Part shown: piece by piece, positions 17,689-26,683 of the stretch
Layout: each line of letters begins with the position of its first letter
How positions within the stretch are numbered: position 1 is the first letter of the stretch
Program-made: the position numbers and the translations under genes
Assembly: GCF_038066635.1 (NCBI RefSeq)
Contig: NZ_JBBUTI010000007.1
Span: forward strand, 124,001-188,000
Length of the DNA: 64,000 bases
Source of the DNA: Ideonella margarita
GTDB lineage: Bacteria > Pseudomonadota > Gammaproteobacteria > Burkholderiales > Burkholderiaceae_C
Direction of reading: 5' to 3'
Notes under the pieces: model-generated
Database searches by the model: none
The model's input: only the letters and a program-made list of their open reading frames with translations
Told to the model about the DNA's origin: nothing

Positions 17689-20087
17689 TGCATCGCTGGT
17701 TGACGTCCTGGCATGCCGACATGCAGGTCTACCGTTCCGGTGACACGGTGTCGGCGGAAGTGCGTGCGCAACACCTTGCCAGCCTCACTGCCCAGACCCC
17801 GGTGATGATGGGCGCCAACGCGCTCAACGCGTTGCTGGTGTGGGTCGCGCTGGCGCATTCGGTGCCGGCCTGGATGATGGCGGCGTGGCTGGCTGCGCTG
17901 GCGCTTGTCTGCCTGCCCGCCTGGTTGTCGTGGGCGCGTCATGCCAAGGCGCCGTCGCGCGTGTCGCCTCGTGCCATGCGCCGGGCCACCTGGCATGCCG
18001 GTGTGCTGGCGCTGGTCTGGGCTGTGCCCCCGGCGCTGTGGATGGGGCTGCTGGCGCCGCCACAGCAGATGCTGCTGGCCGTCACCGTTTGCGGCATGCT
18101 CAGTGCGGGGGCCTTCGTGCTGGCCGTGATTCCCCAGGCCAGCATCGCCTGGGTGCTGGTGCTGGCGCTTGGCTCAGGTGTCGCCCTGGTCCGTTTGCCC
18201 AGCCCGATCTATGTCGGCCTCGCCTTGCTGCTGCTGGTCTATGCGCTGGTCCTGGCGGCCGGTGTGCGGTCCGTGGCCCGCCAGGCCAATGCACGGCTGA
18301 CGAGTGAGCGCGATGCCGCCCGCCAGAGCCAGATGGTCTCCTTGCTGCTGCGTGACTTCGAAGAACATTCGACCGACGTGCTGTGGGAGGTGAACCGCCG
18401 TGGTCGCTTTCTCAATCCGTCGGCCAAGTTGAGCCAGTTGCTGGAAACCAGCGAGCAGGAGCTCGGCCGCATCAGCATGCTGGAAGCCCTGACCCAGCGC
18501 ATCGTCGACGGTGCTGACGGCGAGGGCGCCAAGTCCTTGCGCCGCGCGCTGTTGCTCGACAAGCCTTTCCGCGACGTCCTGCTGCAGGTGCAACTCAAGC
18601 AGGCGCAGCGCTGGTGGTCGCTCACGGCCAAGCCATTGCTGGATGAGGCCGGCCGCTCCGTCGGTTGGCGCGGCGTGATCGCCGACGTGACGCAGCAGCG
18701 CTTGGCGCATCAGCGCCTGACCTGGCAAGCGCATTTCGACTCACTCACCGGGCTGGCCAACCGCGAGCAGTTGCGCAGCCGGCTGTCGCAGGCGGTGAGC
18801 GCCGGGGGCGATCCGCCGCGCCGCTGTGCCTTGCTGTGCCTGGACCTCGACAACTTCAAGCTGATCAACGATTCCCAGGGCCACTCGGTGGGCGACGGGG
18901 TGCTGGTGCTGGTGGCGCAGCGCCTGCAGTCGGTGGTGCGCCGCAGCGATCTGGTGGCGCGTCTGGGCGGTGATGAATTCGCGGTGCTGCTGGACGACGT
19001 GCGCAGTGACAGCGAAGTCGAGCAGCTCTCCAGTCGTTTGCTGCAGGTGCTGAATGCGCCCGGCGAGGTGCTGGGCCGCTCGGTGTCGGTGGGTGCCAGC
19101 ATCGGCGTGGCGCTGATTCCGGATCATGGCCGCACCATCGACGAAGTGCTGGGCAATGCCGACCTGGCCCTGTACGCCGCGAAGGAGGGTGGGCGAGGGC
19201 GTTGCGAATACTTCGCGCCATGGCTGGGCGAGCGCAACCGCCGCCTGGTCAGCATCGAGCAGGCCCTGCGTGACGCGCTGCGCCGTGGTGAGCTCTGCCT
19301 GCACTGGCAGCCTCGCGTCGACATCGAAGGCTGGCAGGTGGTGAGTGCCGAGGCGCTGCTGCGCTGGCGGCATCCCGAGCTGGGCCACATCTCGCCTGCC
19401 GAGTTCATTCCTGTGGCTGAAAAGTGCGGCGTCATCGGCGAGATCGGTGCGTGGGTGCTGACGCAGGCCTGCATCGAGGCGCAGGCGCTGCTGACCGGTC
19501 TGTCGGTCTCGGTGAACGTCTCGCCGGTGCAGTTGATGCGCCCGACCATGCTGGACGATGTTCGACGTGCCCTTCAGGCGTCGGGGCTGGCGCCGCACCG
19601 GCTGGAAGTGGAGATCACCGAAGGCATCTTCATCGACGACACCCCGGAGGCACTGGCCAACCTGCATGCGTTGAAAGACCTGGGCGTGCAGATCGCGCTC
19701 GATGATTTCGGCACGGGGTATTCGTCGCTGGCTTACCTGCGCCGCTTCCCGTTCGACACGATGAAGATCGACCGCGCCTTCATGCGGGAGCTGCTGAACC
19801 AGCATGACGCCCGCGCCATCGTGCGCACCATCGTGGACCTGGCCAAGGTGCTGGGCATGCGCACTGTGGCTGAGGGCGTTGAAGAGCCCGCGCAGCTCGA
19901 GATCTTGCGGCGCGCCGGTTGCCAGGACATGCAGGGCTATCTGGTGGCCCGCCCCATGCCGGTGGCCGAGTTGCACGACTTGATGGCGCACTGGCACCTG
20001 CATGCGCGCCCCGAGCCCGGCGAGCTGCCGCTGAGCCTGCCCATGCCGCTGGACATGCTGGACGGCAGCGGGCAGAGCTACACCTGA
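17688..20087 (+). CDS. membrane GGDEF-EAL cyclic-di-GMP signalling protein with PAS domain
   Basis: The 799-residue protein has about six N-terminal membrane helices (roughly residues 40-195), a coiled linker, a PAS-like domain (about 220-335), a diguanylate cyclase domain with intact LGGDEF (GGDEF at 427-431), and an EAL phosphodiesterase domain. The latter keeps EALLRW (from 555), SVNVSP, EITE, DDFGTGYSSL, KIDRAF and EGVE. Both activities could therefore be functional, and the net direction is unknown. A GTG at 17670 would add 6 residues; the ATG at 17688 is preferred for its TGATG coupling. A sigma-28 promoter upstream suggests late flagellar-class expression, linking it to motility. Confidence 0.92.
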   Translation: MHRWLTSWHADMQVYRSGDTVSAEVRAQHLASLTAQTPVMMGANALNALLVWVALAHSVPAWMMAAWLAALALVCLPAWLSWARHAKAPSRVSPRAMRRATWHAGVLALVWAVPPALWMGLLAPPQQMLLAVTVCGMLSAGAFVLAVIPQASIAWVLVLALGSGVALVRLPSPIYVGLALLLLVYALVLAAGVRSVARQANARLTSERDAARQSQMVSLLLRDFEEHSTDVLWEVNRRGRFLNPSAKLSQLLETSEQELGRISMLEALTQRIVDGADGEGAKSLRRALLLDKPFRDVLLQVQLKQAQRWWSLTAKPLLDEAGRSVGWRGVIADVTQQRLAHQRLTWQAHFDSLTGLANREQLRSRLSQAVSAGGDPPRRCALLCLDLDNFKLINDSQGHSVGDGVLVLVAQRLQSVVRRSDLVARLGGDEFAVLLDDVRSDSEVEQLSSRLLQVLNAPGEVLGRSVSVGASIGVALIPDHGRTIDEVLGNADLALYAAKEGGRGRCEYFAPWLGERNRRLVSIEQALRDALRRGELCLHWQPRVDIEGWQVVSAEALLRWRHPELGHISPAEFIPVAEKCGVIGEIGAWVLTQACIEAQALLTGLSVSVNVSPVQLMRPTMLDDVRRALQASGLAPHRLEVEITEGIFIDDTPEALANLHALKDLGVQIALDDFGTGYSSLAYLRRFPFDTMKIDRAFMRELLNQHDARAIVRTIVDLAKVLGMRTVAEGVEEPAQLEILRRAGCQDMQGYLVARPMPVAELHDLMAHWHLHARPEPGELPLSLPMPLDMLDGSGQSYT

Positions 20088-20091
20088 ACGC

Positions 20092-20122
20092 AAAAGGGGC
20101 CTGTTTCCAGGCCCCTTTTTTT
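20092..20122. terminator. bidirectional terminator between the GGDEF-EAL and M4 protease genes
   Basis: GGGGCCTG (20096-20103) pairs with CAGGCCCC (20108-20115) around a TTTC loop, with seven Ts after and four As before. It serves the plus-strand GGDEF-EAL gene and possibly the convergent protease gene. Confidence 0.9.
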
Positions 20123-20180
20123 GATCTCAGGCCAGGTGGCCAAGGGTGTCACCGCACCCGAGGCTGCTGGCTGAAGGCGG

Positions 20181-21746
20181 TCAGTTCACCAGCACGGCCG
20201 ACCAGGCGGCAGCCACGGCGTTGTACTGCGTGGAGCCCGTGCCGTACAGGTCGGTCGCGGCCTTCAGGGTGGCCGTGCGGGCACCCTTGAAGGTGGTGCT
20301 GGAGGTCATGTAGACCGTCAGCGCGCGGTACCAGATCTTCGCGGCCGGCGAGCGGCCGATGCCGGTCAGGCTGGCGGTGCCCGTGGCCTTCAGCTTGTTG
20401 CCGGTGATGCAGGTCTTGCTGGTGGGCATGCCTGCGCCAGCGGTGCCTTCAGCCAGCAGGAAGAAGAAGTGGTTGGCCACGCCCGAGCTGTAATGCACGT
20501 CCAGGTTGGCGATGGTGCTGTAGTAGCAATCGGCCGAGCTGCCGTCCAGGTTCGGGCTGTACATGTAGCGCAGGGCGCCGGTGCCGCTCTTGTAGAGCTT
20601 CTCGCCGATCTTGTAATCGGGGGCATCGTTCGCATTGGCTGCGTAGTACTCGACCATCGTGCCGAAGATGTCCGAGGTGGCCTCGTTCAGGCCGCCAGAC
20701 TGACCGGAGTAGGTCAGGTTGGCGGTCCGGCTGGTCACGCCGTGGGTCATCTCGTGGCCAGCCACGTCCAGCGAGTCGAACGGGTTGAAGGTGGTGCCGT
20801 CACCGTCGCCGTAGGTCATGCAGAAGCAGGTGTCCGACCAGTACGCGTTGTTGTAGCCGCTGCTGTAGTGGACGCGGTTGTAGGCGCCGACGCCGTTGTT
20901 GGCGATGCCGTTGCGGCCGTGGACGTTCTTGTAATAGTCCCAGGTCACGGCGGTGCCGTACTGCGCGTCCACGCCGATGGTGGCGGTGTTGCTCAGCAGG
21001 CCGTTGGCCCACACGTTGTCCGCGTCGGTGAACACGGTGCCGTTGCCGGTCGTGCCATTCGACATGTTGGTCGTGTAGGTGTTGCCGCGGCTCGGGTCAC
21101 GCAGGTAGTAGGTGCCGCTGACCAGGTCGGTGGTCAGGGCCACGTTGCCGCTGAAGTAGCCGGTGCCGGTGCCGTTGGCCGCGGCGGTGTGGATGTCGTC
21201 CCACGACTCCAGCACCGCGCCGGAGGCAGCGTCCACGATCACGTGCAACTCGCTCGGCGTGCCGTCGGCCTGCGCCTTGTTGACACGGACTTCCCAGGCC
21301 AGCACGGGGCTGTCGCCACGGGCATAGATGACCTTCTCACTGACCTTCTGGGCCTCGCCACCGTGGGCGGCCACAGCGGCTGCACGAGCTTCGGAGGCCT
21401 TGATCTTGTGCTGGGTCGACAGGCGCAGCGACTTGGCCAGGGTTTGTGAATTGCCCTTGAAGCGGCCGTCTGCGTGGCTGTGCACCACGAGGTCGCCGCC
21501 AATGACACGCAAGCCCTTGTATTGGCGATCAAAGCGCACGTGTTCGGTGCCGTCGTCATCAATGATGACGTCGCGGGCGGCGTAGCTGTGCTGCGCGTCG
21601 TGCATCGTCCGGGCGGACTCGGCGGCAATGTGGCCACGGGCGCGTGCTTCCGCAGCAGCCAGGTCGGCCGCGTTGGAGGTGGAAGAAACCAGGGCAAGAA
21701 CGGCGCCGATAAGCGCTGAAGATCCGGAAACGGGGGTGAATTTCAC
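20181..21746 (-). CDS. secreted M4 (thermolysin-type) neutral metallopeptidase
   Basis: The 521-residue preproprotein has a signal peptide (1 to about 26, ending TSNAA), an FTP/PepSY propeptide to about residue 190 and the mature M4 catalytic domain. Zinc ligands His331 and His335 are in HEMTH with catalytic Glu332, and Glu355 in NEATSD is the third ligand. HYSSGVANH near 430 supplies the transition-state histidine. It should be secreted and self-processed, degrading extracellular protein. Translation starts at GTG 21746, preceded by GAGGAA eight bases upstream. The gene stands alone between a terminator and the ettA region. Confidence 0.95.
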   Translation of the reverse strand: MKFTPVSGSSALIGAVLALVSSTSNAADLAAAEARARGHIAAESARTMHDAQHSYAARDVIIDDDGTEHVRFDRQYKGLRVIGGDLVVHSHADGRFKGNSQTLAKSLRLSTQHKIKASEARAAAVAAHGGEAQKVSEKVIYARGDSPVLAWEVRVNKAQADGTPSELHVIVDAASGAVLESWDDIHTAAANGTGTGYFSGNVALTTDLVSGTYYLRDPSRGNTYTTNMSNGTTGNGTVFTDADNVWANGLLSNTATIGVDAQYGTAVTWDYYKNVHGRNGIANNGVGAYNRVHYSSGYNNAYWSDTCFCMTYGDGDGTTFNPFDSLDVAGHEMTHGVTSRTANLTYSGQSGGLNEATSDIFGTMVEYYAANANDAPDYKIGEKLYKSGTGALRYMYSPNLDGSSADCYYSTIANLDVHYSSGVANHFFFLLAEGTAGAGMPTSKTCITGNKLKATGTASLTGIGRSPAAKIWYRALTVYMTSSTTFKGARTATLKAATDLYGTGSTQYNAVAAAWSAVLVN

Positions 21747-22108
21747 GGTCAGAGTTCCTCAGGTAACTAGTTGTTTGTGAGAAGGGTGTTGACTGCTTCT
21801 GCGGTGACAGGGCCGTCGCTGACGATTCTGTGACGCTGGATGCGTCTTGTGTAACAAAACCGCTGCGGGTTTTCCCAAGCGAAACGCATGCCTGCAACAC
21901 CTTCTGCGACCAAAGTCCGGCGCTGCGGCGATAATCCGGCCTGAATCCCGTGTTTACCCGCAAACCGTGTCGGTGCCCCAGCCAGGGCAGAGACCGCGGC
22001 AACGCCATCCTCGGCGTCTGCCATCACGGCGCAGGCACGCATCCAGGTGCCCCGTCGGAGGGCCACACGCCCCGTCCCCAACCCCGGTTGTCAGAGCTCG
22101 AAAGAAAA
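21747..22108. other. divergent intergenic region between the M4 protease and ettA
   Basis: This 362-bp stretch holds the 5' regions of both genes. I see the protease Shine-Dalgarno (GAGGAA on the minus strand) and a GATAAT that could be a -10 for ettA near 21932, without a matching -35. No conserved small frame is supported. Confidence 0.4.
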
Positions 22109-23773
22109 ATGGCGCAATACGTTTTCACCATGAACCGCGTCGGCAAGATCGTGCCGCCGAAGCGGCAGATCCTGAAGGACATCACCCTGTCGTTCTTCCC
22201 CGGCGCCAAGATTGGCGTGCTGGGCGTCAACGGTTCAGGCAAGTCCACCTTCCTGAAGATCATGGCGGGCGTCGACAAGGACATCGAGGGCGATGCCGTC
22301 CCGATGCCCGGCATCAAGATCGGCTACCTGCCGCAGGAGCCGGTGATGAACCCCGACCAGACCGTGCGTGAAGCGGTGGAAGAGGGCATCGGTGGCGTGC
22401 TTGCCGCGAAGAAGCGCCTCGACGAGGTGTACGCCCTGTACGCCGAAGAAGACGCCGACTTCGACGCGCTGGCCGCCGAGCAGGGCGAGCTGGAAGCCAT
22501 CATCGCCACCGCCGGCTCACAAAACACCGACCTCCAGCTGGAGCTGGCCGCTGACGCACTGCGCCTGCCGGCCTGGGACGCCATCATCGGCAAGCTGTCG
22601 GGTGGTGAAAAGCGCCGCGTGGCCCTGTGCCGCCTGCTGCTGAGCAAGCCTGACATGCTGCTGCTCGACGAGCCGACCAACCACTTGGACGCCGAATCGG
22701 TGGACTGGCTGGAGCAGTTCCTGAGCCGCTTTGCGGGCACCGTGGTGGCCATCACCCACGATCGCTACTTCCTCGACAACGCCGCCGAGTGGATTCTCGA
22801 ACTCGACCGCGGTGCCGGCCACCCGTACAAGGGCAACTACTCCGACTGGCTGGACGCCAAGGGCAAGCGCCTGGAAGCCGAGCAGAAGACGGAAGACGCC
22901 CGCGCCAAGGCCTTGAAGGTCGAACTGGAATGGGTGCGCAAGAACGCCAAGGGCCGCCAGGCCAAGAGCAAGGCCCGTCTGGCCCGCTTCGAAGAGCTGA
23001 GCGACGTCGAATACCAGAAGCGCAACGAGACGAACGAAATCTTCATCCCCGTGGCCGAGCGCCTGGGCAATGAAGTCATCGAGTTCGCCAATGTCACCAA
23101 GTCGTTCGGTGACCGTTGCCTGATCGACAACCTGAGCTTCAAGGTGCCTGCAGGCGCCATCGTCGGCATCATCGGCCCGAACGGCGCCGGCAAGTCGACG
23201 CTGTTCCGCATGATCCAGGGCGTCGAGCAGCCGGACACCGGTGAGGTCAAGATCGGCAAGACCGCGCAGCTGGCCTTTGTTGACCAGAGCCGTGAAGGCC
23301 TGGCCGCAGAGAACACCGTGTGGCAGGACGTGTCGGGTGGCCTCGACAACATCGTCGTCGGCAAGTTCGTGATGCCCAGCCGTGCGTATCTCGGCCGCTT
23401 CAACTTCAAGGGCAACGACCAGCAGAAGCTGGTGGGCAGCCTGTCGGGTGGTGAGCGTGGCCGTTTGCACCTGGCCAAGACCCTGGCACAGGGCGGCAAC
23501 GTGCTGATGCTGGACGAGCCGTCCAACGACCTGGACGTTGAAACCCTGCGCGCGCTGGAAGATGCGCTGCTGGAATTCGCCGGCTCGGCCATGATCATCT
23601 CCCACGATCGCTGGTTCCTGGACCGCATCTGCACCCACATCCTGGCGTGCGAAGGCGATTCGCAGTGGTTCTTCTTCGACGGTAACTACCAGGAGTACGA
23701 AGCCGACAAGAAGAAGCGTCTGGGTGAAGAAGGTGCGCGTCCGAAGCGCGTGCGCTTCAAGCCGCTGAAGTAA
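22109..23773 (+). CDS. ettA: energy-dependent translational throttle protein EttA
   Basis: The 554-residue ABC-F ATPase has two nucleotide-binding domains and no membrane segment. Walker A motifs are GVNGSGKST (39-47) and GPNGAGKST. Signatures LSGGEKRR and LSGGERGR and Walker B LLLDEPTNHLD are present; the second Walker B reads LMLDEPSNDLD. The charged linker between the domains (EQKTEDARAKALKVELEWVRKNAKGRQAKSK) is the P-site tRNA interaction motif region. EttA gates ribosomes entering elongation according to the ATP/ADP ratio. Length matches E. coli EttA (555). The start MAQYVFTMNRV is the family start. Confidence 0.96.
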   Translation: MAQYVFTMNRVGKIVPPKRQILKDITLSFFPGAKIGVLGVNGSGKSTFLKIMAGVDKDIEGDAVPMPGIKIGYLPQEPVMNPDQTVREAVEEGIGGVLAAKKRLDEVYALYAEEDADFDALAAEQGELEAIIATAGSQNTDLQLELAADALRLPAWDAIIGKLSGGEKRRVALCRLLLSKPDMLLLDEPTNHLDAESVDWLEQFLSRFAGTVVAITHDRYFLDNAAEWILELDRGAGHPYKGNYSDWLDAKGKRLEAEQKTEDARAKALKVELEWVRKNAKGRQAKSKARLARFEELSDVEYQKRNETNEIFIPVAERLGNEVIEFANVTKSFGDRCLIDNLSFKVPAGAIVGIIGPNGAGKSTLFRMIQGVEQPDTGEVKIGKTAQLAFVDQSREGLAAENTVWQDVSGGLDNIVVGKFVMPSRAYLGRFNFKGNDQQKLVGSLSGGERGRLHLAKTLAQGGNVLMLDEPSNDLDVETLRALEDALLEFAGSAMIISHDRWFLDRICTHILACEGDSQWFFFDGNYQEYEADKKKRLGEEGARPKRVRFKPLK

Positions 23774-23815
23774 TTCACCGGCCAGCCCGGTCAGTTGCGC
23801 TTGCGGGCGCAGCAG

Positions 23816-23846
23816 CAAAAAGCCGCCCGATGGGGCGGCTTCTTTT
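23816..23846. terminator. terminator after ettA
   Basis: AGCCGCCC (23821-23828) pairs with GGGCGGCT (23833-23840) around GATG, followed by TCTTTT and preceded by five As. It can work for ettA and for the convergent aminopeptidase gene. Confidence 0.85.
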
Positions 23847-23890
23847 CATGGGCGGTTCAATCAGTTGCTTGCGTCAGGCCATGACGAACA

Positions 23891-25699
23891 TCAGGCCGCA
23901 AGCGGCTCGGTGCGGGTCAGCAACCAGGTCAGCGCATCACCGCTGACCAGCGGTGCCAGGCGCTCACGCACCTCAGCATGGTAGGCATTGAGCCAGGCGA
24001 TCTCGTCGGCGCGCATCAAGGCCATGTCCAGGCAACGCGTGTCGATCGGGCACAGCGTCAGCGTCTCGAACTTCAGGAATTCGCCGAACTCGCTGGCGGC
24101 GGCCGGCACGTTCAGCACCAGGTTCTCGATGCGCACACCCCAGCGGCCCGGGCGGTACAGGCCGGGCTCGATCGAGGTGATCATGCCGGCAGCCATCGCC
24201 ATCGAGGCATCCGGAATCGCCTTGCTGATCGACTGCGGGCCTTCATGCACATTCAGGAAGTAGCCCACGCCGTGGCCGGTGCCGTGGCCGTATTCCAGGC
24301 TCTCGGCCCACAGCGGTGCGCGCGCCAGCGCGTCGAGCATCGGGCTGAGCGTGCCGTCCGGGAATTGCGCGCGGCTGAGTTGCATCGTGCCCTTGAGCAC
24401 CAGCGTGAAATCGCGCTTGTGATCGGCGCTGATCTGGCCCACGGGCCAGACGCGGGTGATGTCGGTGGTGCCGCCCAGGTACTGGCCGCCAGAGTCGATC
24501 AGCAGCAGGCCGTTGCCTTCGATCACGGCATGTGATTCAGGCGTGGCGCGGTAGTGCGGCATCGCGCCGTTGGCGTTGTAACCGGCGATGGTCGGGAAGC
24601 TCAGGCCGACGAAACCCGGGCGCTTGGCGCGCTCGGCGCTCAGCTTCTCGTCGATGGTGATTTCGGTGATGCGCTCACCACGCGCCATCGCGGCTTCAAA
24701 CCAGGCGTAGAAGTGGCACATCGCTGCGCCGTCTTCGGCCATGGCATTGCGCACGAAGGCGGCTTCGGCGGCCGTCTTGCGGCTCTTGGCCACCGTGCTC
24801 GGGTTCAGTGCTTCCACCACCTTCACGGCCGCCGGCACGGCGCCGCGCAGGCCCAGTGTCACGCGCTTGGGGTCGACCAGCAGCACGGCGTTGGTGGGCA
24901 GGGCACTCAGGCCGGTTGCGGCTTCGGCGTAGTCGGCCAGGGTGAAGCCGTCGGCAGCCAGCGTGGCGGCCAGATCGGCCGGCACCTTGCCTGCGCCCAC
25001 GAACAACGTGGCCTGCGTGTGGCTGATCAGCAGGTGGGCCAGGAAGACGGGGTTGTAGTCCACGTCGGCGCCGCGCAGGTTGGTGATCCAGGCGATGTCG
25101 TCCACGGTGGATACGAAGTGATGCGTTGCACCGTGGCGAGCCATGGCTTCACGCACCTGGGCCAGCTTGGCCGGGCGGGCCAGCGGCGCGTGGGGCGCCT
25201 TGTGGTCATAGATGGCAGCGGCAGGCAGGTCGGCCCGGTCGGCCCAGGCATCGGCCAGCGGATCGGCCTGGGTGACCAGCACGATGCCGGCGCGCTCGCA
25301 GGTGTCGCTCAGCAGCTTGGCTTGCGCCAGGCCCAGCACTTGCCCATCGACGCCCAGACGCTGGCCAGCGGCCACGTTGTCGGCGATCCAGTTCAGGTGG
25401 TGCAGCGACGCGCCGGTGGCGATCTTCACAAGGTCGATGCCGCTGCCAGCCAGCTCAGCCTCGGCCTGCACCCAGTAACGGCTGTCGGCGAACACGGCAG
25501 CCTGGGTGGTGGTGACCACCAGCGTGCCCATCGAGCCAGTGAAGCCGGAGAACCACTCGCGGCCTTGCCAGTGTGCCGGCAGGTATTCGCTCAAGTGCGG
25601 ATCGGCCGAGGGCACCAGCACGGCGTCCAGTTGGTGCTGCGCCATCACCTCACGGAGGCGGGCGATGCGAAGGCGGGCGGGGGCGGTGCGGGTGTCCAT
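23891..25699 (-). CDS. aminopeptidase P family protein (Xaa-Pro aminopeptidase)
   Basis: At 602 residues this is the long, three-domain form of Xaa-Pro aminopeptidase, with two creatinase-like N-terminal domains and a C-terminal pita-bread domain. Dinuclear metal ligands are visible in LLIDSGGQYLGGTTDITR (two Asp), GHGTGHGVG (His), TSIEPGLY (Glu) and VRIENLVL (Glu). It removes N-terminal residues next to proline in peptides, in the cytoplasm. It lies downstream of the kyn operon on the same strand, separated by a strong hairpin, so it is probably transcribed separately. Confidence 0.93.
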   Translation of the reverse strand: MDTRTAPARLRIARLREVMAQHQLDAVLVPSADPHLSEYLPAHWQGREWFSGFTGSMGTLVVTTTQAAVFADSRYWVQAEAELAGSGIDLVKIATGASLHHLNWIADNVAAGQRLGVDGQVLGLAQAKLLSDTCERAGIVLVTQADPLADAWADRADLPAAAIYDHKAPHAPLARPAKLAQVREAMARHGATHHFVSTVDDIAWITNLRGADVDYNPVFLAHLLISHTQATLFVGAGKVPADLAATLAADGFTLADYAEAATGLSALPTNAVLLVDPKRVTLGLRGAVPAAVKVVEALNPSTVAKSRKTAAEAAFVRNAMAEDGAAMCHFYAWFEAAMARGERITEITIDEKLSAERAKRPGFVGLSFPTIAGYNANGAMPHYRATPESHAVIEGNGLLLIDSGGQYLGGTTDITRVWPVGQISADHKRDFTLVLKGTMQLSRAQFPDGTLSPMLDALARAPLWAESLEYGHGTGHGVGYFLNVHEGPQSISKAIPDASMAMAAGMITSIEPGLYRPGRWGVRIENLVLNVPAAASEFGEFLKFETLTLCPIDTRCLDMALMRADEIAWLNAYHAEVRERLAPLVSGDALTWLLTRTEPLAA

Positions 25700-25779
25700 G
25701 GTGTGGCTCCGGGCAGGGGCAGCCGCGCAGGGGTCAGCGCAGCGCCGTGGTGACGATGTTCGCCCGCATTCTAGAGAGG

Positions 25780-25811
25780 CCCCGGCTGAACTAAGCGCGT
25801 TTCAGCCGGGG
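25780..25811 (-). terminator. hairpin between the kyn operon and the aminopeptidase gene
   Basis: CCCCGGCTGAA (25780-25790) and TTCAGCCGGGG (25801-25811) form an 11-bp perfect stem just past the kynA stop. There is no T-tract on either strand, so it may be a weak or factor-assisted terminator or an RNA-stabilising element. Confidence 0.5.
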
Positions 25812-25818
25812 TCTGGCC

Positions 25819-26682
25819 TCACAAACTGGTGCGCAGGGACCAGATTTCGGGGAACAGCACGGTATCGAGCATCTTGCGCAGGTAGCTCACGCCGCCGGTG
25901 CCCCCGGTGCCGCGTTTGAAGCCGATGACGCGCTCGACCGTCGTCACATGGCGGAAGCGCCAGAGCCGGAAGGCGTCTTCGAGGTCGGTCAGCTCTTCGC
26001 CCAGCTGGTAGATGTCCCAGTGCGCCTGCGGCTGCCGGTAGGCGGTGAGCCAGGCCTGCTCGACACCTTCGCTGGCCTGATAGGGCTGCGTCCAGTCGCG
26101 CTCGGTGTGGCTGGTGGGCACGGCAATGCCGCGCCGGGCCATCAGGCGCAGGGCCTCGTCATACAGGCTGGGCGCGCGCCAGGCGGCTTCCACCGTGGCC
26201 AGCAGGTCAGGCCGGTGTTCATGCGGGCGCAGCATGGCGGCGTTCTTGTTGCCCAGGCTGAATTCGATGCAGCGGTACTGCCAGCTCTGGAAGCCGCTGG
26301 AGGCTGCCAGGTAGGGCCGGATCGCCGAGTATTCGGGCGGCGTCATCGTGGCCAGCACGTCCCAGGCGTGCACCAACTGCTCCATGATCTTCGAGACCCG
26401 GGCCAGCATCTTGAAGGCCGAGGGCAGATCATCAGTGGCGATGTGCCGGATGGCCGCCTGCAGCTCGTGCAGCATCAGCTTCATCCAGAGCTCGCTGGTC
26501 TGGTGCTGCACGATGAACAGCATCTCGTTGTGGTCGGGCGAGAGCGGCTTCTGCGCGTTCAGGATGGCGTCGAGCTGCAGGTAGTCGCCATAGCTCATCG
26601 AACTCGAAAAATCGAGCTGTGCGCCTTCGTCACGGACGATGGCTTCGCCGCGGCTGTCGGGTTGGTGGTGCGGGCAGCTCAT
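25819..26682 (-). CDS. kynA: tryptophan 2,3-dioxygenase
   Basis: The 287-residue haem enzyme opens the indole ring of L-tryptophan to N-formylkynurenine, the first step of the kynurenine pathway. Family segments are MSYGDYLQLDAIL, LFIVQHQTSELWMKL, SGFQSWQYRCIEFSLGNKN and FRHVTTVERVIGFKRGTGGTGGVSYL. His245 in FRHV is the expected proximal haem ligand. The length is typical. Its start lies one base past the kynU stop, and it is the last gene of the kynB-kynU-kynA operon. Confidence 0.97.
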   Translation of the reverse strand: MSCPHHQPDSRGEAIVRDEGAQLDFSSSMSYGDYLQLDAILNAQKPLSPDHNEMLFIVQHQTSELWMKLMLHELQAAIRHIATDDLPSAFKMLARVSKIMEQLVHAWDVLATMTPPEYSAIRPYLAASSGFQSWQYRCIEFSLGNKNAAMLRPHEHRPDLLATVEAAWRAPSLYDEALRLMARRGIAVPTSHTERDWTQPYQASEGVEQAWLTAYRQPQAHWDIYQLGEELTDLEDAFRLWRFRHVTTVERVIGFKRGTGGTGGVSYLRKMLDTVLFPEIWSLRTSL

Positions 26683-26683
26683 C

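Noticed and set aside
21856..21873. AAAACC/GGTTTT hairpin between the M4 protease and ettA
   Set aside because: Only 6 bp, A/T-rich, and no gene ends near it, so it is likely chance.
21767..22081. 104-codon minus-strand frame in the protease-ettA gap
   Set aside because: It covers the protease Shine-Dalgarno and promoter region, has no homology I recognise and no ribosome-binding site.
22517..23818. 433-codon minus-strand frame opposite ettA
   Set aside because: Antisense shadow of EttA without recognisable motifs.
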